A stretch of 64,000 nt of DNA, from contig OX336396.1 in the NCBI GenBank assembly GCA_946902985.2, positions 232,390,797 to 232,454,796 of the forward strand. Direction: 5' to 3'. Position 1 is the stretch's first letter, and every line of letters starts with the position of its first letter. Shown here piece by piece: positions 31,203-43,295 of the stretch. The notes under the pieces are model-generated. The model worked only from the letters and a program-made list of their open reading frames with translations. It made no database searches and had not been told where the DNA came from. Made by a program: the position numbers and the translations under genes. Source of the stretch: Meconema thalassinum. Lineage: Eukaryota > Arthropoda > Insecta > Orthoptera > Tettigoniidae.

Positions 31203-32045
31203 TGTTGTTGTTGTTGCTTGATTCTTCAGTTGTATTACTGGTTTGATGCAGCCCACCATGCCCCCTCTCCTGAGCTAATCGTTTCATCTCTACACAGCAA
31301 CCACACCCTACATCCGAGGCAATCTGTTTAACCCTGGTCTACGCCTACAGTTCTTTTCCTCGACCCTCCCTTCCATACCTAAGCTTGCTATTCCTGGGTG
31401 TCTTATTTATGTGTCCTACCAACCTATATCTTCCCTTCATTAGCAGTCGCCAGAAACAACTCTCCTCTCCCACTCGTCTTAATACCTCTTCATTTGTTAC
31501 CCTATCTACCCATCTGATCTTCATCATTCTCCTGTAACACCACATTTCAAACGCTTCAATTCTCCTCTTTTCTGCTGCACCATTAGTCCAAGTTTGACTT
31601 CTTTATAATGTCACGTTCCAGACAAAAGCTTTCAAAAATGACTTCCTAATACCTAAATGTATATTCGATGTCAACAGATTCCTTTTCTGTAGAAATGCTT
31701 TCCTTGCCTGAGCCAACCTGCTTTTTATATCCTCTTTGCTTCGTCCATCACTGGATATTTTGCTTCCTAAGTAACAGAAGTATCCTACTTCCTGTAGCGT
31801 TTCACCAGCCAATTTGAGGTCCATAGAGGTTTCTGATTTATTTCGGCTGCATTCCAATAAATTTGTTTTACATTTATTGATTTTCATCATGAATTCATTC
31901 CTCAAGACGGAGTCCATACCATTCAAAAACTCGTTCAAATCCTCTGGCGTATCGGCCAAGACGACGATGTCATCAGCAAATCTCAAAGATGAAATTATTT
32001 ATCCTTGAATCTTCGCTCCCACTTTAAATTTTTCTCCAATTTCCT
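31203..32045 (-). pseudogene. LINE reverse transcriptase fragment with (CAA)n tail
   Basis: Minus-strand frame 31603-31986: MRFADDIVVLADTPEDLNEF (catalytic FADD), KINKCKT, YFCYLGSKISSDGR and KSRLAQARKAFLQKR. It continues with stops as MWCYRRMMKIRWVDRVTNEE at 31470-31560. The tail on the minus strand is (CAA)n at 31203-31220. A second copy is at 50629-51632. The RT is truncated before its first catalytic motif, so it is dead. The group is not resolved (RTE-like or CR1/Jockey-like). Confidence 0.75.
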
Positions 32046-32599
32046 GATTATTGTGGTATTAGAGATCTTTGAAATGCGTTGTCCTCGCACATTGTCAAAG
32101 GATAACATTCCATGTTACGAACATGCGCCGCATAACCTGCACCGAAAGCCTATTCTGGACAGCAGTTCCTTGAATTCAGATTTGCCAACATTTTATTGTA
32201 TCTTTCCATGTGGTATATCTCTGTACCTCAACATACAGAAGAGTGCTTTAAAAATCATGTCTTGTGTACATTTTGGAAAAGGTGGTGAGTGTGGTTTTTG
32301 CCAGAGTGGATACTCGATCGTAGAAATTCTTTTCAGTAAATAGACTGGTTCACAATTTTGTAAGTGCACATTGAGTTATGTGACGGCGAGATGCCTTAAG
32401 TGTTACGGAAACGGCAATAGCCGCCACAGAGCTTCGTTGCTACTGAAATAACGACCAGACTGATATTTGTACTTAACTATACGGGATTTGTAAGCCCAAT
32501 GTTTATGAAATTGAACGCAGGTATATCGCTAACTTTATTGAATAGCCGCTAGTGTAGTGTTTAAAATTTAAAAGTGGTATTAGAAGGCGCTATCCCTAA

Positions 32600-32895
32600 T
32601 TTTTTTTACCCCTGGCACTACAGACCACGAAGGGCCTAGGCCTATCATGCGACCGCTTCCCAGCCATTTGGCCTGCAGATATTGTGGTGACGCGTGGTCA
32701 GTGCATCGTGTTCGCTTGGCCGTTTATCTTGTTCTTCGTGACCGGGGCGCTGCCTCTCTATCAGACAGCTACTCAATTGTCCTCACGAAGCTGAGTGCTC
32801 TCCGTTGCAGCCCTCACGCCAGTGTCTAAAATCTCTGACGGGGCCGGGGATCGAACCCGGGGCCTCCGGATGGGAGGCAGGCACGCTACCCTGTT
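32600..32895 (-). mobile_element. SINE6 copy
   Basis: Minus-strand tRNA-like head with the B box GGTTCGATCCCCGG at 32842-32860 and GGTAGCGTGCCTGCC, a body with CAGTGCATCGTGTTCGC on the plus strand, and a T run (A tail) at 32600-32607. Confidence 0.72.
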
Positions 32896-33407
32896 CTTGT
32901 GTTTATATATCTCTTGAAAAAGATAATAAATGGTTTGGCACTGCCTCCTACAGGGATATATAGAAAATCGGATGTCATACCTTGAGGTTCAGTTGCCATG
33001 GAAACGGACTTGCCATTAGTTCATCAGTTTACCAGGGTGAAGATAGTTTTCTGCGAATATCTTTGAAACTGTTGGTTTTAGGGCCTTAAAATGTGGTTTT
33101 CGGTGTCCTTTAGGGACCTACCGAGCATTGTTTCTCGCATCGAGGGGCGTAAAATGAGCTTTGTCCGGTCCATATGCGACAACTTCGATATTTTGTCCCG
33201 GCTAAGTATTTTTGGTGACTTTTCAGTTATGTTGCCCGTTCGACGGGAACAATGATTTATTTCCGGATGAAAGGCAGCCTATATGTTATCCTAGGGTATA
33301 AGCTGTCTCCATTTCAAATTTCATCCAAATACGTCCAGCCGTTTTAGTGTCAAGAGGTAACAAACTAACACACACACGGACACACAGATTTTCACAATTA
33401 TAATATA

Positions 33408-36400
33408 CTAGCTGAAGTACCCGTGCTTCGCTACGCGTCATAAATAAATTAAAATGTGAAAGTGACAGTTAAAACAGGGGATAGGCGAGGTGCTGCGCAG
33501 AGGGAGATTAAGGATGGAACATTTTGTCCAACTACACCGTTCGGCGTTGACCGTGTTTTATAGCACAAATTTAGGTTTTACTCGCTAACCGTTGGAGATA
33601 CCTTTCGGATAAAAAATGTAATTTTAAACCTCGTATATGCCATCAAAAGTTTGCTATTTCTTAGCGTTCACTTTTTATTTGAAATGGAAATATGAAAGTT
33701 TGGAACCAAAGGGTGTAGTGACGTCACTAAAATGGTCGCCATAGTGCAAAGTATTGAAATCAAAAGTAGCCTATATGTTAACCAGTTAAATCAGCTACTT
33801 TCATGTAAAATTCATGTAAGTCGGACCAGTGGTTCTTGCGTGATTGAGTAATACACAGACACACACCATCTCATTTTTAGCCTCGCTTCGCTCGCGTCAT
33901 AGTCGTGTCAAATTGTTATTCAATGACATGCAGGTTTAACCCCGTTAACACCCCTTTAGAACCTGAATATCCAAAAATCCCTCCTTAGTAGACATTTTCG
34001 ACACACAACAAACATATCCCCTTCTTCTAACTTCAATAGTTTTGATTGGTCGATGAGAGTGAACATCCAAATATCCTTCCTTAGTGGACGTTTTTATTTC
34101 AGAATTTCACCCCTCCCAATATGCCCCTTAAATTGGATTTATGAAAAAAAAAAACGGTCGAACATCTACTTATTTTAATTATTTATTCATTTATTAATTT
34201 TTAAGGTGATTGGAACTCGGAGAAAATCAAACTCCTCGTCTATGTCGTTTAAGAGACACGCGCTCCGTTCGGAATCTTTTAACCCCCACTTTTCATCCCT
34301 TTCACCCCATAATATACACCACATCGAAAAACCATTAGACATGTGTCAGCTTATTTTAAATGATTAGTATATATGCCAAGTATCACATCCCCAAATGAAA
34401 CCACTCGTGAGATATTGTTATTCAATGAAATGCACGTTTACCCCCTTAACACCTCATTAGAACCTGAATATCCAAAACTCTTTCCTTAGTGGACGTTTTC
34501 GACATACCACGAACTTATCCCCAAAATTTCATGTTTCTAACTTCAATAATTTTTGCTGGGCGATGATGAGTGAGTGAGTCAGTCAGGACATTTTCTTTCA
34601 TTAATATTTGAGAATTTCACCCCTCCCCAAGAACTCCTTAAATTGGATTTATGAAAAAAAAACGGTCGAACACCTATTTACTTATTTAAAGCTGTTTTCC
34701 CCCTGAGTTTGATAAGTGAGTAAGTAAGTCAATCAGTTAGGACACCTTCTTTCCTGTTTCCCCCCCCCCCGAATTTCACTCCTCCCCATGGGCCCCTTAA
34801 ATTGGATTTATGAAGAAATGGTCGAACACCTATTTACTTATTTTTAAGCTGCTTTTTCCGCTGAATTTCAAACTTATCGCCTATGTTGAATAAGAGATAC
34901 AGTACACGCTCCGTTAAGAATCCTTCAACCCCCAATTTTCTCCCCTTTCACCTCATAATATACACCATATCGATAAACCCTTAGACACATGTCTGCTTAT
35001 TTTAAATGATTAGTTTGTATGCCGAATATCACATCCCCAAATAAAACAACTCGTGAGATATTGTTATTCAATGAAATGCAAGTTTAACCCCCTTAACACC
35101 CCTGCAGAACATGAATATTCAAAAATCCATCCTTAGTGGACTTTTTCGACAAACAACGAACATATCCCCAAAATTTCAAGTTTCTAACTGCAATAGGTTT
35201 GCTGGGGGATGATGAGTGAATATCCAAAAATCCTTCCTTAGTGGACTTCTTTCCCCAGAATTTCATCCCTCTCCATGAGCCCCTTAAATTGGATTATGAA
35301 AAAACGATCGAACACCTATCTACTACTTTTTCAATCTGATTTTTCTCCCTGAGATTCTTACTTTTTGCCTCTGTCTTTTAAGAGATACTTGCTCCGTTAA
35401 GAATCCTTCAACACTCACTTTTCACACATACACCTCATAATATACACCACATCGAAAAACCCTCAGACATGTGTCTTCTTATTCTTAATGATGAGTTTAT
35501 ATGCCTAGTATCCCATCCCAAAGGAAATCATTCGGGAGATATTGTTATTCAATTAAATGCAAGTCTACCCCCTTAACACCCCTTTAGAACCTGAATATCC
35601 AAAATTCCTTCCTTAGTGGACGTTTTCAACATACAACGAACATAGCCCCTTAATGTCATGTTTCTAACTTCAATAATTTTGGCTGGGGGATGATGAGTGA
35701 GTAAGTCAGGACATTTTCTTTCAATTATTTTTCAGAATTTCACCCCTCTCATTAACCCCTTAAATTGGATTTATGAAAAAAAAACGGTCGAACACCTATT
35801 TACTTATTTTGAGCTGTTCTTCCCCCCTGAGTTTGATGAGTGAGTGAGTTAGGACACTTTCTTTCCTGTTTTCCCCCCAGAATTTCACCTCTCTCCAAGG
35901 GCCCCTTAAATTGGATTGATGAAAAAACGGTCGAACACCTATTTACTTATATTTTAAGCTGTTTTTTCCCGCCGAATTTCAAACTTCTCGCCTATGTCGT
36001 TTAAGAGATACACGCTCCGTTAAGAATCCCTCAACCCCCAATTTTCACCCCTTTCACCTCGTAATATACACCTCATCGATAAACCCTTAGACATATGTCT
36101 GATTCTTTTAATGATTAGCTTATATACCGAATATCACATCCCCAAAGAAACAACTCATGAGATATCGTTATTCAATGAAATGCACGTTTACCCCCTTAAC
36201 ACCTCTTTAAAACCCGAATAACAAAAATCATTCATTAGTTGACGTTTTCGATATACAGCGAACATATTCCAAAAATTACATGTTTCTAACTTTAATAGTT
36301 TTCGCTGGGCGTGACGAGTGAGTGAGTCAGACAGGACATTTTCTTTCAATTATTTTTACCAGAATATCACCCCTCCCCATGGGCCCCTTAAATTGGATTG

Positions 36401-37665
36401 ATGAAAAAACGCTTGAACACCTATTAACTTATTTTTTAAGCTATCTTTTTCCCCTGAGTTTGATGATTGAGTGAGTTAGTCAGTCAGTTAGGGCACTTTC
36501 TCTCCTTTTTCTCCCTAGAATTTCACCCCACCCCATTGGCTCCTTAAATTAATTTATGAAAAAACGGTGGAACACCGACTTACTTATTTTTTAAGCTGAT
36601 TTTTTTTCGCCGAGTTTCAAATTTCTCGCCTATGTCGTTTAGGAGATAGGCCTACACGCTTCGTTAGGAATCCTTCAACCCCCAATTTTCACCCCTTTCA
36701 CCTCATAATAATACACCACATCGAAAAACCCTTAGACACATGTCTGCTTATTTTTAATGATTAGTTTATATGCCGAGTATCACATCCACAAATGAAACCA
36801 CTCGTGAGATATTGTTATTCAATAAAATGCAGGTTTAACCCCCTTAAGACCCCTTTAGAGCCTGAATATTCAAAAATCCTCCCTTAGTGTATGGTTTTGA
36901 CATACAACGAACATATCCCGAAAATGACATGTTTCCAACTTCAATATTTTTGGCTGGGCGATGATGAGTGGGTGAGTGAGTCAGGACATTTTCTTTCAAT
37001 TTCTTTCTTCAGAATTTCACCCCACCCGATGAACCCCTTAATTTGGTTTATCAAAAAAACTGTCGAACACATATAAGTTATACTTATTTTTAAGCAGTTT
37101 TTCCCCCTGAGTTTGAAGAGCGAGTGAGTCAATCGGTTAGGACACTTTCTTTCCTGTTTTTCTTTTACACAGAATTTCACCCCTCGCCATAGGCCCCTTA
37201 AATTGGATTTATGAAAAAAAAAACCGGTCAAACACCTATTTACTTATTTTTTATGCTGATTTTTTCCCGCTGAGTTTCAAACTCATCGCCTATGTCGTTT
37301 ATGAGATACAGGCTCCGTTAGGAATCTTTCAACCCCCACTTTTCACCCCTTTCACCTCATAATATACACCACATCGAAAAACCCTCAGACACATGTCTTC
37401 TTATTTTTAATGATGAGTTTATATGCCGAGTATCACATCTCCCAGTGAAACCAATCGGGAGATATTGCTATTCGATGAAATGCAGGTCTAACCCCTTAAC
37501 ACCCCTTTAGAACCTGAATATCCAAAAATCCTTTCTTAGTGGGCGTTTGCGGCCCATGAGTAAGCTGCATACCAAATTTCATTCCAATCCGTTGGGTGGG
37601 TTCTGAGATTTCGTGATGAATGTGTGAGTGAGTGAGTGAGTGAGTGAGTGGTATTTGACAAATAT
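33408..37665 (-). mobile_element. Helitron-like element H2, non-autonomous, tandem-rich
   Basis: Minus-strand 3' end: GTAGCGAAGCACGGGTACTTCAG-type hairpin region and terminus CTAG at 33408-33411, followed at once by the T that starts H1. The 5' side at about 37665 reads ATATTTGTCAAATACC, then (CACT)n and GGATTGGAATGAAATTTGG. The 3.6 kb interior is tandem repeats without coding capacity. Confidence 0.55.
33900..37560. repeat. ~640-bp tandem repeat, about six units
   Basis: GAGATATTGTTATTCAAT-type anchors lie near 33909, 34409, 35055, 35536, 36169, 36806 and 37459: spacings about 500, 646, 481, 633, 637 and 653. The shorter spacings are units with one internal block missing. Each unit has CCTTAAATTGGATTTATGAAA, AACGGTCGAACACCTA and a short (GAGT)n run. 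Confidence 0.88.
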
Positions 37666-40600
37666 CTAGTAGTGTGCCCTTTTAGCAAGAAATATGCTAA
37701 TCACAGTATACCAGCGTAGCTCAATTCGGGATTTTCGGGGCAGCGGTAAGTTCACCCACTCTGTGACTCACATATTTTGGATTAATTAGAGGATACACTT
37801 GCAAAATAACAACAAAATCAACTCCTATTTTAACATATTTAATTTATCAAAATTATGGCGCTACAGACAATTAAACAATTAAATTACTGACCCATAATCA
37901 TCTACTTGTTCCAAATGAACAAGGAATAACATAGGAATAAAACAAATATTGTATTAAAACATCTGGTTTCCATATAAACCAACAATTCCTAATTATTTTT
38001 ACTTCCATAAAGCATCAACTGTAAGTTTCATACAACTCCGAGCTCTTTTGGCTCAATGCTTTCTGTAATAATGGTGTCATTCTTTGTACACCTCAAATAC
38101 TACTTTTTTATATTTTCTTAATCATCCAAACAAATGTATAATTACATTTAAAATTACATGTTAATTATCTAACTCAATATTTGGGCATTTTCACATGTTT
38201 TCAGCTGTTATCATCTCTCTCTAGTTTTACAAATACATTAAGGTAATCAGGAAATTACTTGTGTACTCCAGAGTATGAAGATACTTGACACAGTCAAAAA
38301 ACTATGGTCACTCCCGGAACCTAGTTGCCTTCAATAAACTCATGGAATCCTACTTCCATACAACATTACAATAGGGATTGCTATTTATTTCATTTGTCTT
38401 TTAAGACCATTTTCACATTAAAAAAAACTACGATCTGAACAGGCAAGCGGAAATATCAATCTACAAGGACCTCGGTTCAACGCCCGGGTCGTTAACAACT
38501 TTAAACACTCCTGGTGTATTCATTACTCCTTACAAGACGGCCTCCAGACACCCCTCCTACTCCGAGTGTCTGACCGTGCTACTTGAGAGTTATTTATGAC
38601 TATGCGGGAACCCTCCCGTCTAGTCTAAGCTCGAGCTCTCTTTAATGCTTTTACAAACAGCTTTTCGTTCATTCTCAATTCTTTGGGGAGACCTGGCATT
38701 CTACTCCTCGTTTAAAATCAACAATATTATTGGGCTCATAAACCACATTCGTAATCTTGGCATTTATTAATTATGAAAGGTCCTCATTGATTGGGAAAGA
38801 GATATACACATACTACGACGAATAATAAAGGGGCTTTCACAATAAGAAGATTCTGAGTTCGAATCTCTTCACATGCCTCGAGAACCATTCCCATAAAGAG
38901 GACTATACAAAATGCGATTTAGGGTCAGCCTATAGCTTAAGACCTACGCTCAATACCATACACTTGCTCCCTTTCAATACAAAATACACTATGGCCTCGT
39001 GATACTACGTCACAAATAGAGGACTTATACCAATTCTCAATTCGCTACAATCAACTACCTCTCATAAGTAATTTACCAAGTATATTAACTTTTACGCGTT
39101 CCTAGCGTGACATTTTATTTTAATTGCGCTCTTTTGCGCTATACTTTATTTTAAAGCCTAGCGTCATCCAAAGAACTGATAATATCATATTAACAATTGA
39201 TACACATCTCAATTTTTATATTAATCTTTCCTTTTGCAATAACTTTCTCTCTTTCTAAGAACATGCATTTGAACAACATGTCTATATTTTTATTAAGGCT
39301 CTAACGCTCTTATGTTCACATCAATTAATTTGATCTTTATTTAATATTTCCTTACTTGGTTATTATTATCATCATTATTTCATATCTTCATTCTTTACAA
39401 AAAGCTCAAAAGCTATTTCTTTCATATAACTCAAATTTTATTTAAATATCTTTCATGATAATTATTAATCTTTCGCTTGCTCTTATGACTTTCGTCAAAT
39501 ACACTGACATTTTATTCATATATTTCCTCTACTGGAATTATTCTTTTACATAATTATTTATAGTTTCTCAAATTTTTATTATTGTTCAGACCGCGTTTTC
39601 TTTATTCAGTATTTATTTATTTAAACACATCCCTTTTACTCAAAAACTCCGGTGGATTTGTACACAATCATTCCCTGACACCAAAATATAATGAAATTCT
39701 TTACTCACATGTTTTTAAGGTCGTCTCATGACCTTTATCCTTGTGCGGTGTTTCATTTTGGCCCACTTTTGAACTTACTCCATATTGTAGAAATTCATCT
39801 CATGTACAAACACTTCTTGACACATATTCAATACACTTAACATTGACAACATTTTTAATACACTGGTGTATCCTTTTAGAACACACAATAAACACTAAAA
39901 AATATTATTTTTACACACAATCTTGATAGATTTACACTTCACAACCTTTGATCACTAGGCCGTATTTTCCTAGCCTATCACACGTGACCTCTTAATCTCC
40001 CGTTTCCAAGGGTGAAATTTATTCAATGTCGGCTTCCTATCCTGCAGAATACGAAAGTCTCGAATCATCTACTTTTCCCTGGAATCCTAATTCTTCGAAT
40101 CCTATTCTGGATGACCGGCTATTTCTCTAGCTTGAACGGCTTCCTTTTAGATCTAGTTTATCGATCCTAGTGAAAGTCTGTTCGGATCGAGGTCCCCTCG
40201 ATAACCTATCGATGATCGATGGATTTATTTTATAGCAGCTAGTACTTCTCGAGTCTAGTGCTTTAGAATAGTTCGTCTGCTTTCTGGAGATAATGTCTAT
40301 AGTCTCCGTTCTTCTTTATTTCTTCGGTTCTCGCACTCCTACCTTTTTGAAATACGTTGCGAACCTTACTCTGTTTTTTTCCCGGTTTGGGTTCTTTAAA
40401 TTAGATAACTGTTTATCTTTCTATTACGGTACTTCCGTACGTTATGATATTTTCGTTCGTCTATTTAAAGACCTATCGCCTTAAGTCCAACGTTCGCAGC
40501 CTGCTCTGACTATATTTTACGAACTTTTCACTGTAAACTTGTGTACTGTCGGACCTAAAATCCAGTAACTAGGATTTTCCTAATTTTTCAACACGGCGAT

Positions 40601-41972
40601 ACTTTAATATTTCTTCTTTACAACTCCTTATGGAGGCACGCAAGTTGTTAATACTGCGACGCCTGTGGCTATCGGATATTAATTCTGCGGTGTAATACAG
40701 CGTTTCTCCCCTCAAGGAGTACTGGTAAACTGTCTTCGGTGTGAATCAGAGTAACGCCCCCCTCGGGCTGTTTGGAACTGCTTGTACTGATGCGTAGTAA
40801 CACCCCCTCACGGGCTGTCAGAATAACTGCATGTTTGGCTTGGTGATGCCAGGAGCTTTATACTCTTTCGCTACAAAAAGATAAGACTCTAGCCCTTTCC
40901 GTGCCCAACTTTTAAAACAATGGTTGCACCAAAAATTATACCTTCAAAAAGCTCGTCTTCTCAATGTTAAATAATCTCATTGCGCTTAAGAATCGATCGT
41001 GCAATTTGGAGATATTAATTAATTTCTCGTCCTCAACTGTGTGGGTGTTGCTGTTCTTTTGCATTCTCCCCTCTCCACAGGCCTTGGTAAATCCCCTATG
41101 ACGTCTACCTGCGTTTGCAGTTTTCTCCTGTGCAATTATTAAAGGGTTTTTCTTTACACAAAAATCTCTAATTCGAAATGATTCACCGTACTGTAATTGT
41201 TTACTTATTTTTATACTCGTAAACGGGTTAAATTTAATTATTCCTCTTCTGGCGCATAGGCGGTGTTGTCGTTTTCAAGCAAGCTAAGCTCGATTTCCGA
41301 GTCAGGCTTCCTTGTCTAACAGTCGAAATTTTCCACTCGGTTATTAATACTCATGACCAGCTCCTTCTGAATGTCAAGAGGGGTGATCTCTTCTCTCGAA
41401 CACCTGGCTCGCGCTGCTTGCACAATGTTAGGCTAGAATCCTGGCTTGATCTTTCTCTATGTTACATTAGAAACTGTACGTGTCTTTCATTTCTTCCCCA
41501 AATACATGGATTCGACCCCCTTGGACCCTATGGCACATGGGTTCAGTAGATAGTGTCTAGTCTTTGTTATGCTATACTCGGTTGACAGTGCTGTGTGAGC
41601 AGTTGAGTAACTAACGGGATTTCAAGTAAAGATCCTCATTTTCTATACCGGTAGTGCAGAGCGCAATTGGCATCCAGACGGCCGTGTCTCGACTTGAGCT
41701 ATGTTGCCATGGAAACTATCTGCCTTGCCATTCCTTCATGAGTATATTTTATGATTTGATTAGCCTGTTTTTGACTGAAAAAGGGCCGAAATCAGAAGAA
41801 TGAGAAAGACTATCGAAAATTCATGTAGCCAGCGGTTCCTTCTGGGTCCTAAACTATGTGTATGCAAAATATGGTTGAGATTGGTGGAACGGTGTAGATT
41901 TGTATACGGAACCAACATATATACATACATACATACATACATACATACAGACTTTCACTTTTATATATTAGA
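37666..41972 (-). mobile_element. Possible Helitron-like element H3
   Basis: The right edge on the minus strand reads A|TCTAATATATAAAAGTGAAAG, a textbook Helitron 5' start, followed by a (TATG)n block. The left edge has CTAG at 37666-37669 with TTAGCA-loop-TGCTAA just before it. The 4 kb between is AT-rich without coding similarity. A minus-strand TATAAAG lies near 40870, and GTTGCCATGGAAAC is at 41703-41716. Treating the whole span as one element is inference; a different insertion could fill the middle. Confidence 0.42.
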
Positions 41973-41973
41973 T

Positions 41974-42525
41974 ATAGGGATTCCAATACATTTTCGAATA
42001 GCATTACAATGCAATGATGCTAAAATTCTGCAGTTTTGGATATTAGAATAAAATATCTTAGTTTCGCCAGCATTGAAGGAGGCGATCCTATTTAGGTTTG
42101 TTCCTTCAGGTTGTCTCAAAGTTAATGCAGGATTTCTCTTCAAGAACCCATACTACCAATCTATGCGTGCTAGACCTTTAAATTTATTGAAATTATGGGG
42201 AATCTTATTCCCCTCTACAAACTTGAACGCTAACCGCCCGAGCTCAGTGGGCGTTAAACCGTAAAATAATTTTGCAAATAACAAAAGGTAATCGGATATT
42301 GTGACTACATTTCAGTGGTAAAAACAGGTTTACAGCCTAGACAAGGTGGAACAAGATTATTTTGCAGCAACTGCTGTCGTAGGGTTGACTCGGGAATGTT
42401 GAAACTTCTCCCCACTTCCTTTATTTACCTCCCATCCTCCCTAATTAATTGCACGTAGAGCTTTCTGCACATGTTTTTGCTGGGTATGAGTTTTTCTCCG
42501 TTTTCCGCGTATAATTTCTTGGCAT
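41974..42525 (-). pseudogene. Pipsqueak/CENP-B-type HTH protein, pogo-like, decayed
   Basis: Minus-strand ATG at 42525 (MPRNYTRKTEKNSY), a frameshift, then REDGR, VGRSFNIPESTLRQQLL, GCKPVFTTEM, decayed sequence, and ALTLRQPEGTNLNRIASFN with IFYSNIQNC at 42000-42115. The order psq HTH, then a CENP-B-like HTH with 'LSLR-PEGTS', is that of pogo-superfamily proteins common in arthropods. The DDE domain is missing, since the Helitron-like H3 starts at 41972. Confidence 0.68.
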
Positions 42526-42874
42526 CTTGGGTACAAACACGAAATATTTTGCGATTTATGTCGCGTTGTATTCACTTGTATGTGGTGGAAACGTGCGCAT
42601 CAATACTGTATGTTCTGTGCACCATTAACCCACACTGCTTTTAAAACGTAACTCACTGACTTCTGGTAAACTAATCTATTATATTGAAAAATAACTACAT
42701 GCAAAAACGCAGTAAACACCGCCATTTAAACCACATTTAATTTTAAATAAATGAATCACAACTCTAGGCTTACCTTCTTATTTGCTGGCTACGGAAAATA
42801 ACATGCAACGTGTAAGGTATCTTGATCCAAGCCTCACGGCTATCACATAGCAACTGACATCATTCTAATGATAA
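42526..42874. other. Stretch without a recognised gene
   Basis: AT-rich. Presumably the 5' flank of the pogo-like remnant. Confidence 0.35.
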
Positions 42875-43212
42875 CATCGTATGGCCTCGGATGCCGGGTG
42901 TAAGCTTTGTTATTTGACACCCAGAGGGCAGCTTGCATATCCTTCGAACGCTATGAAAGACTAGGAGGTTAGATACCTAAGCTCCTTGACACTATAGCGC
43001 TTTCTACCAGAGAATGGAGGAACTGTATGTTGGCGGAAAATACCGAGATTAATTTTGCTATTATGAACACGGCCTACACTTCAAATGGGTCCTTTAATAT
43101 GCCAACAACGTAGGACATTCATGTCCTGACTTTTGTCACCTTAAAAAAACACTTACCATGGCCAGGAGCGAACCTGCAAGCTGGGGATTGGTAGTCCGAC
43201 ACGTTAACCACT
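42875..43212 (-). mobile_element. SINE5, left part, split by the L1-like LINE
   Basis: Body and most of the head of a minus-strand SINE5, up to GTTAACCACT at 43212. The missing head end (CCACTCACCCACCGTGG) is at 50295-50315, on the far side of the LINE. CCACT at 43208-43212 and 50295-50299 is the target duplication. Confidence 0.85.
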
Positions 43213-43295
43213 TTTTTTTATTATTTTTTATTTTTTTTATTAGCTTTTTACAGAATTACAGAATTTTCAGATATGATAAATACCATACTAATACA

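Larger units (their letters stand above)
30522..33407 (-). mobile_element. Helitron-like element H1, non-autonomous
   Basis: Read on the minus strand the 3' end has the perfect palindrome GCGGGTACCCGC (30525-30536) and the terminus CTAG followed by T, the canonical Helitron end (hairpin plus CTRR, insertion before T). The 5' side at 33407 reads TATATTATAATTGTGAAAATC, then a (TG)n-rich block and CTAAAACGGCTGGACG, a start common to insect Helitrons. No Rep or helicase coding was seen. A LINE fragment and a SINE6 were inserted later. It contains the palindrome GTTGCCATGGAAAC at 32992-33005. Confidence 0.62.

Noticed and set aside
33900..37560. CRISPR-like array
   Set aside because: Units are ~640 bp, spacers are not unique, and the DNA is eukaryotic; it is a tandem repeat inside a mobile element.
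37666..41972. LTR retrotransposon filling the AT-rich interval
   Set aside because: No pair of long terminal repeats, no primer-binding site and no gag or pol motif were seen; Helitron-like ends fit better, though not strongly.
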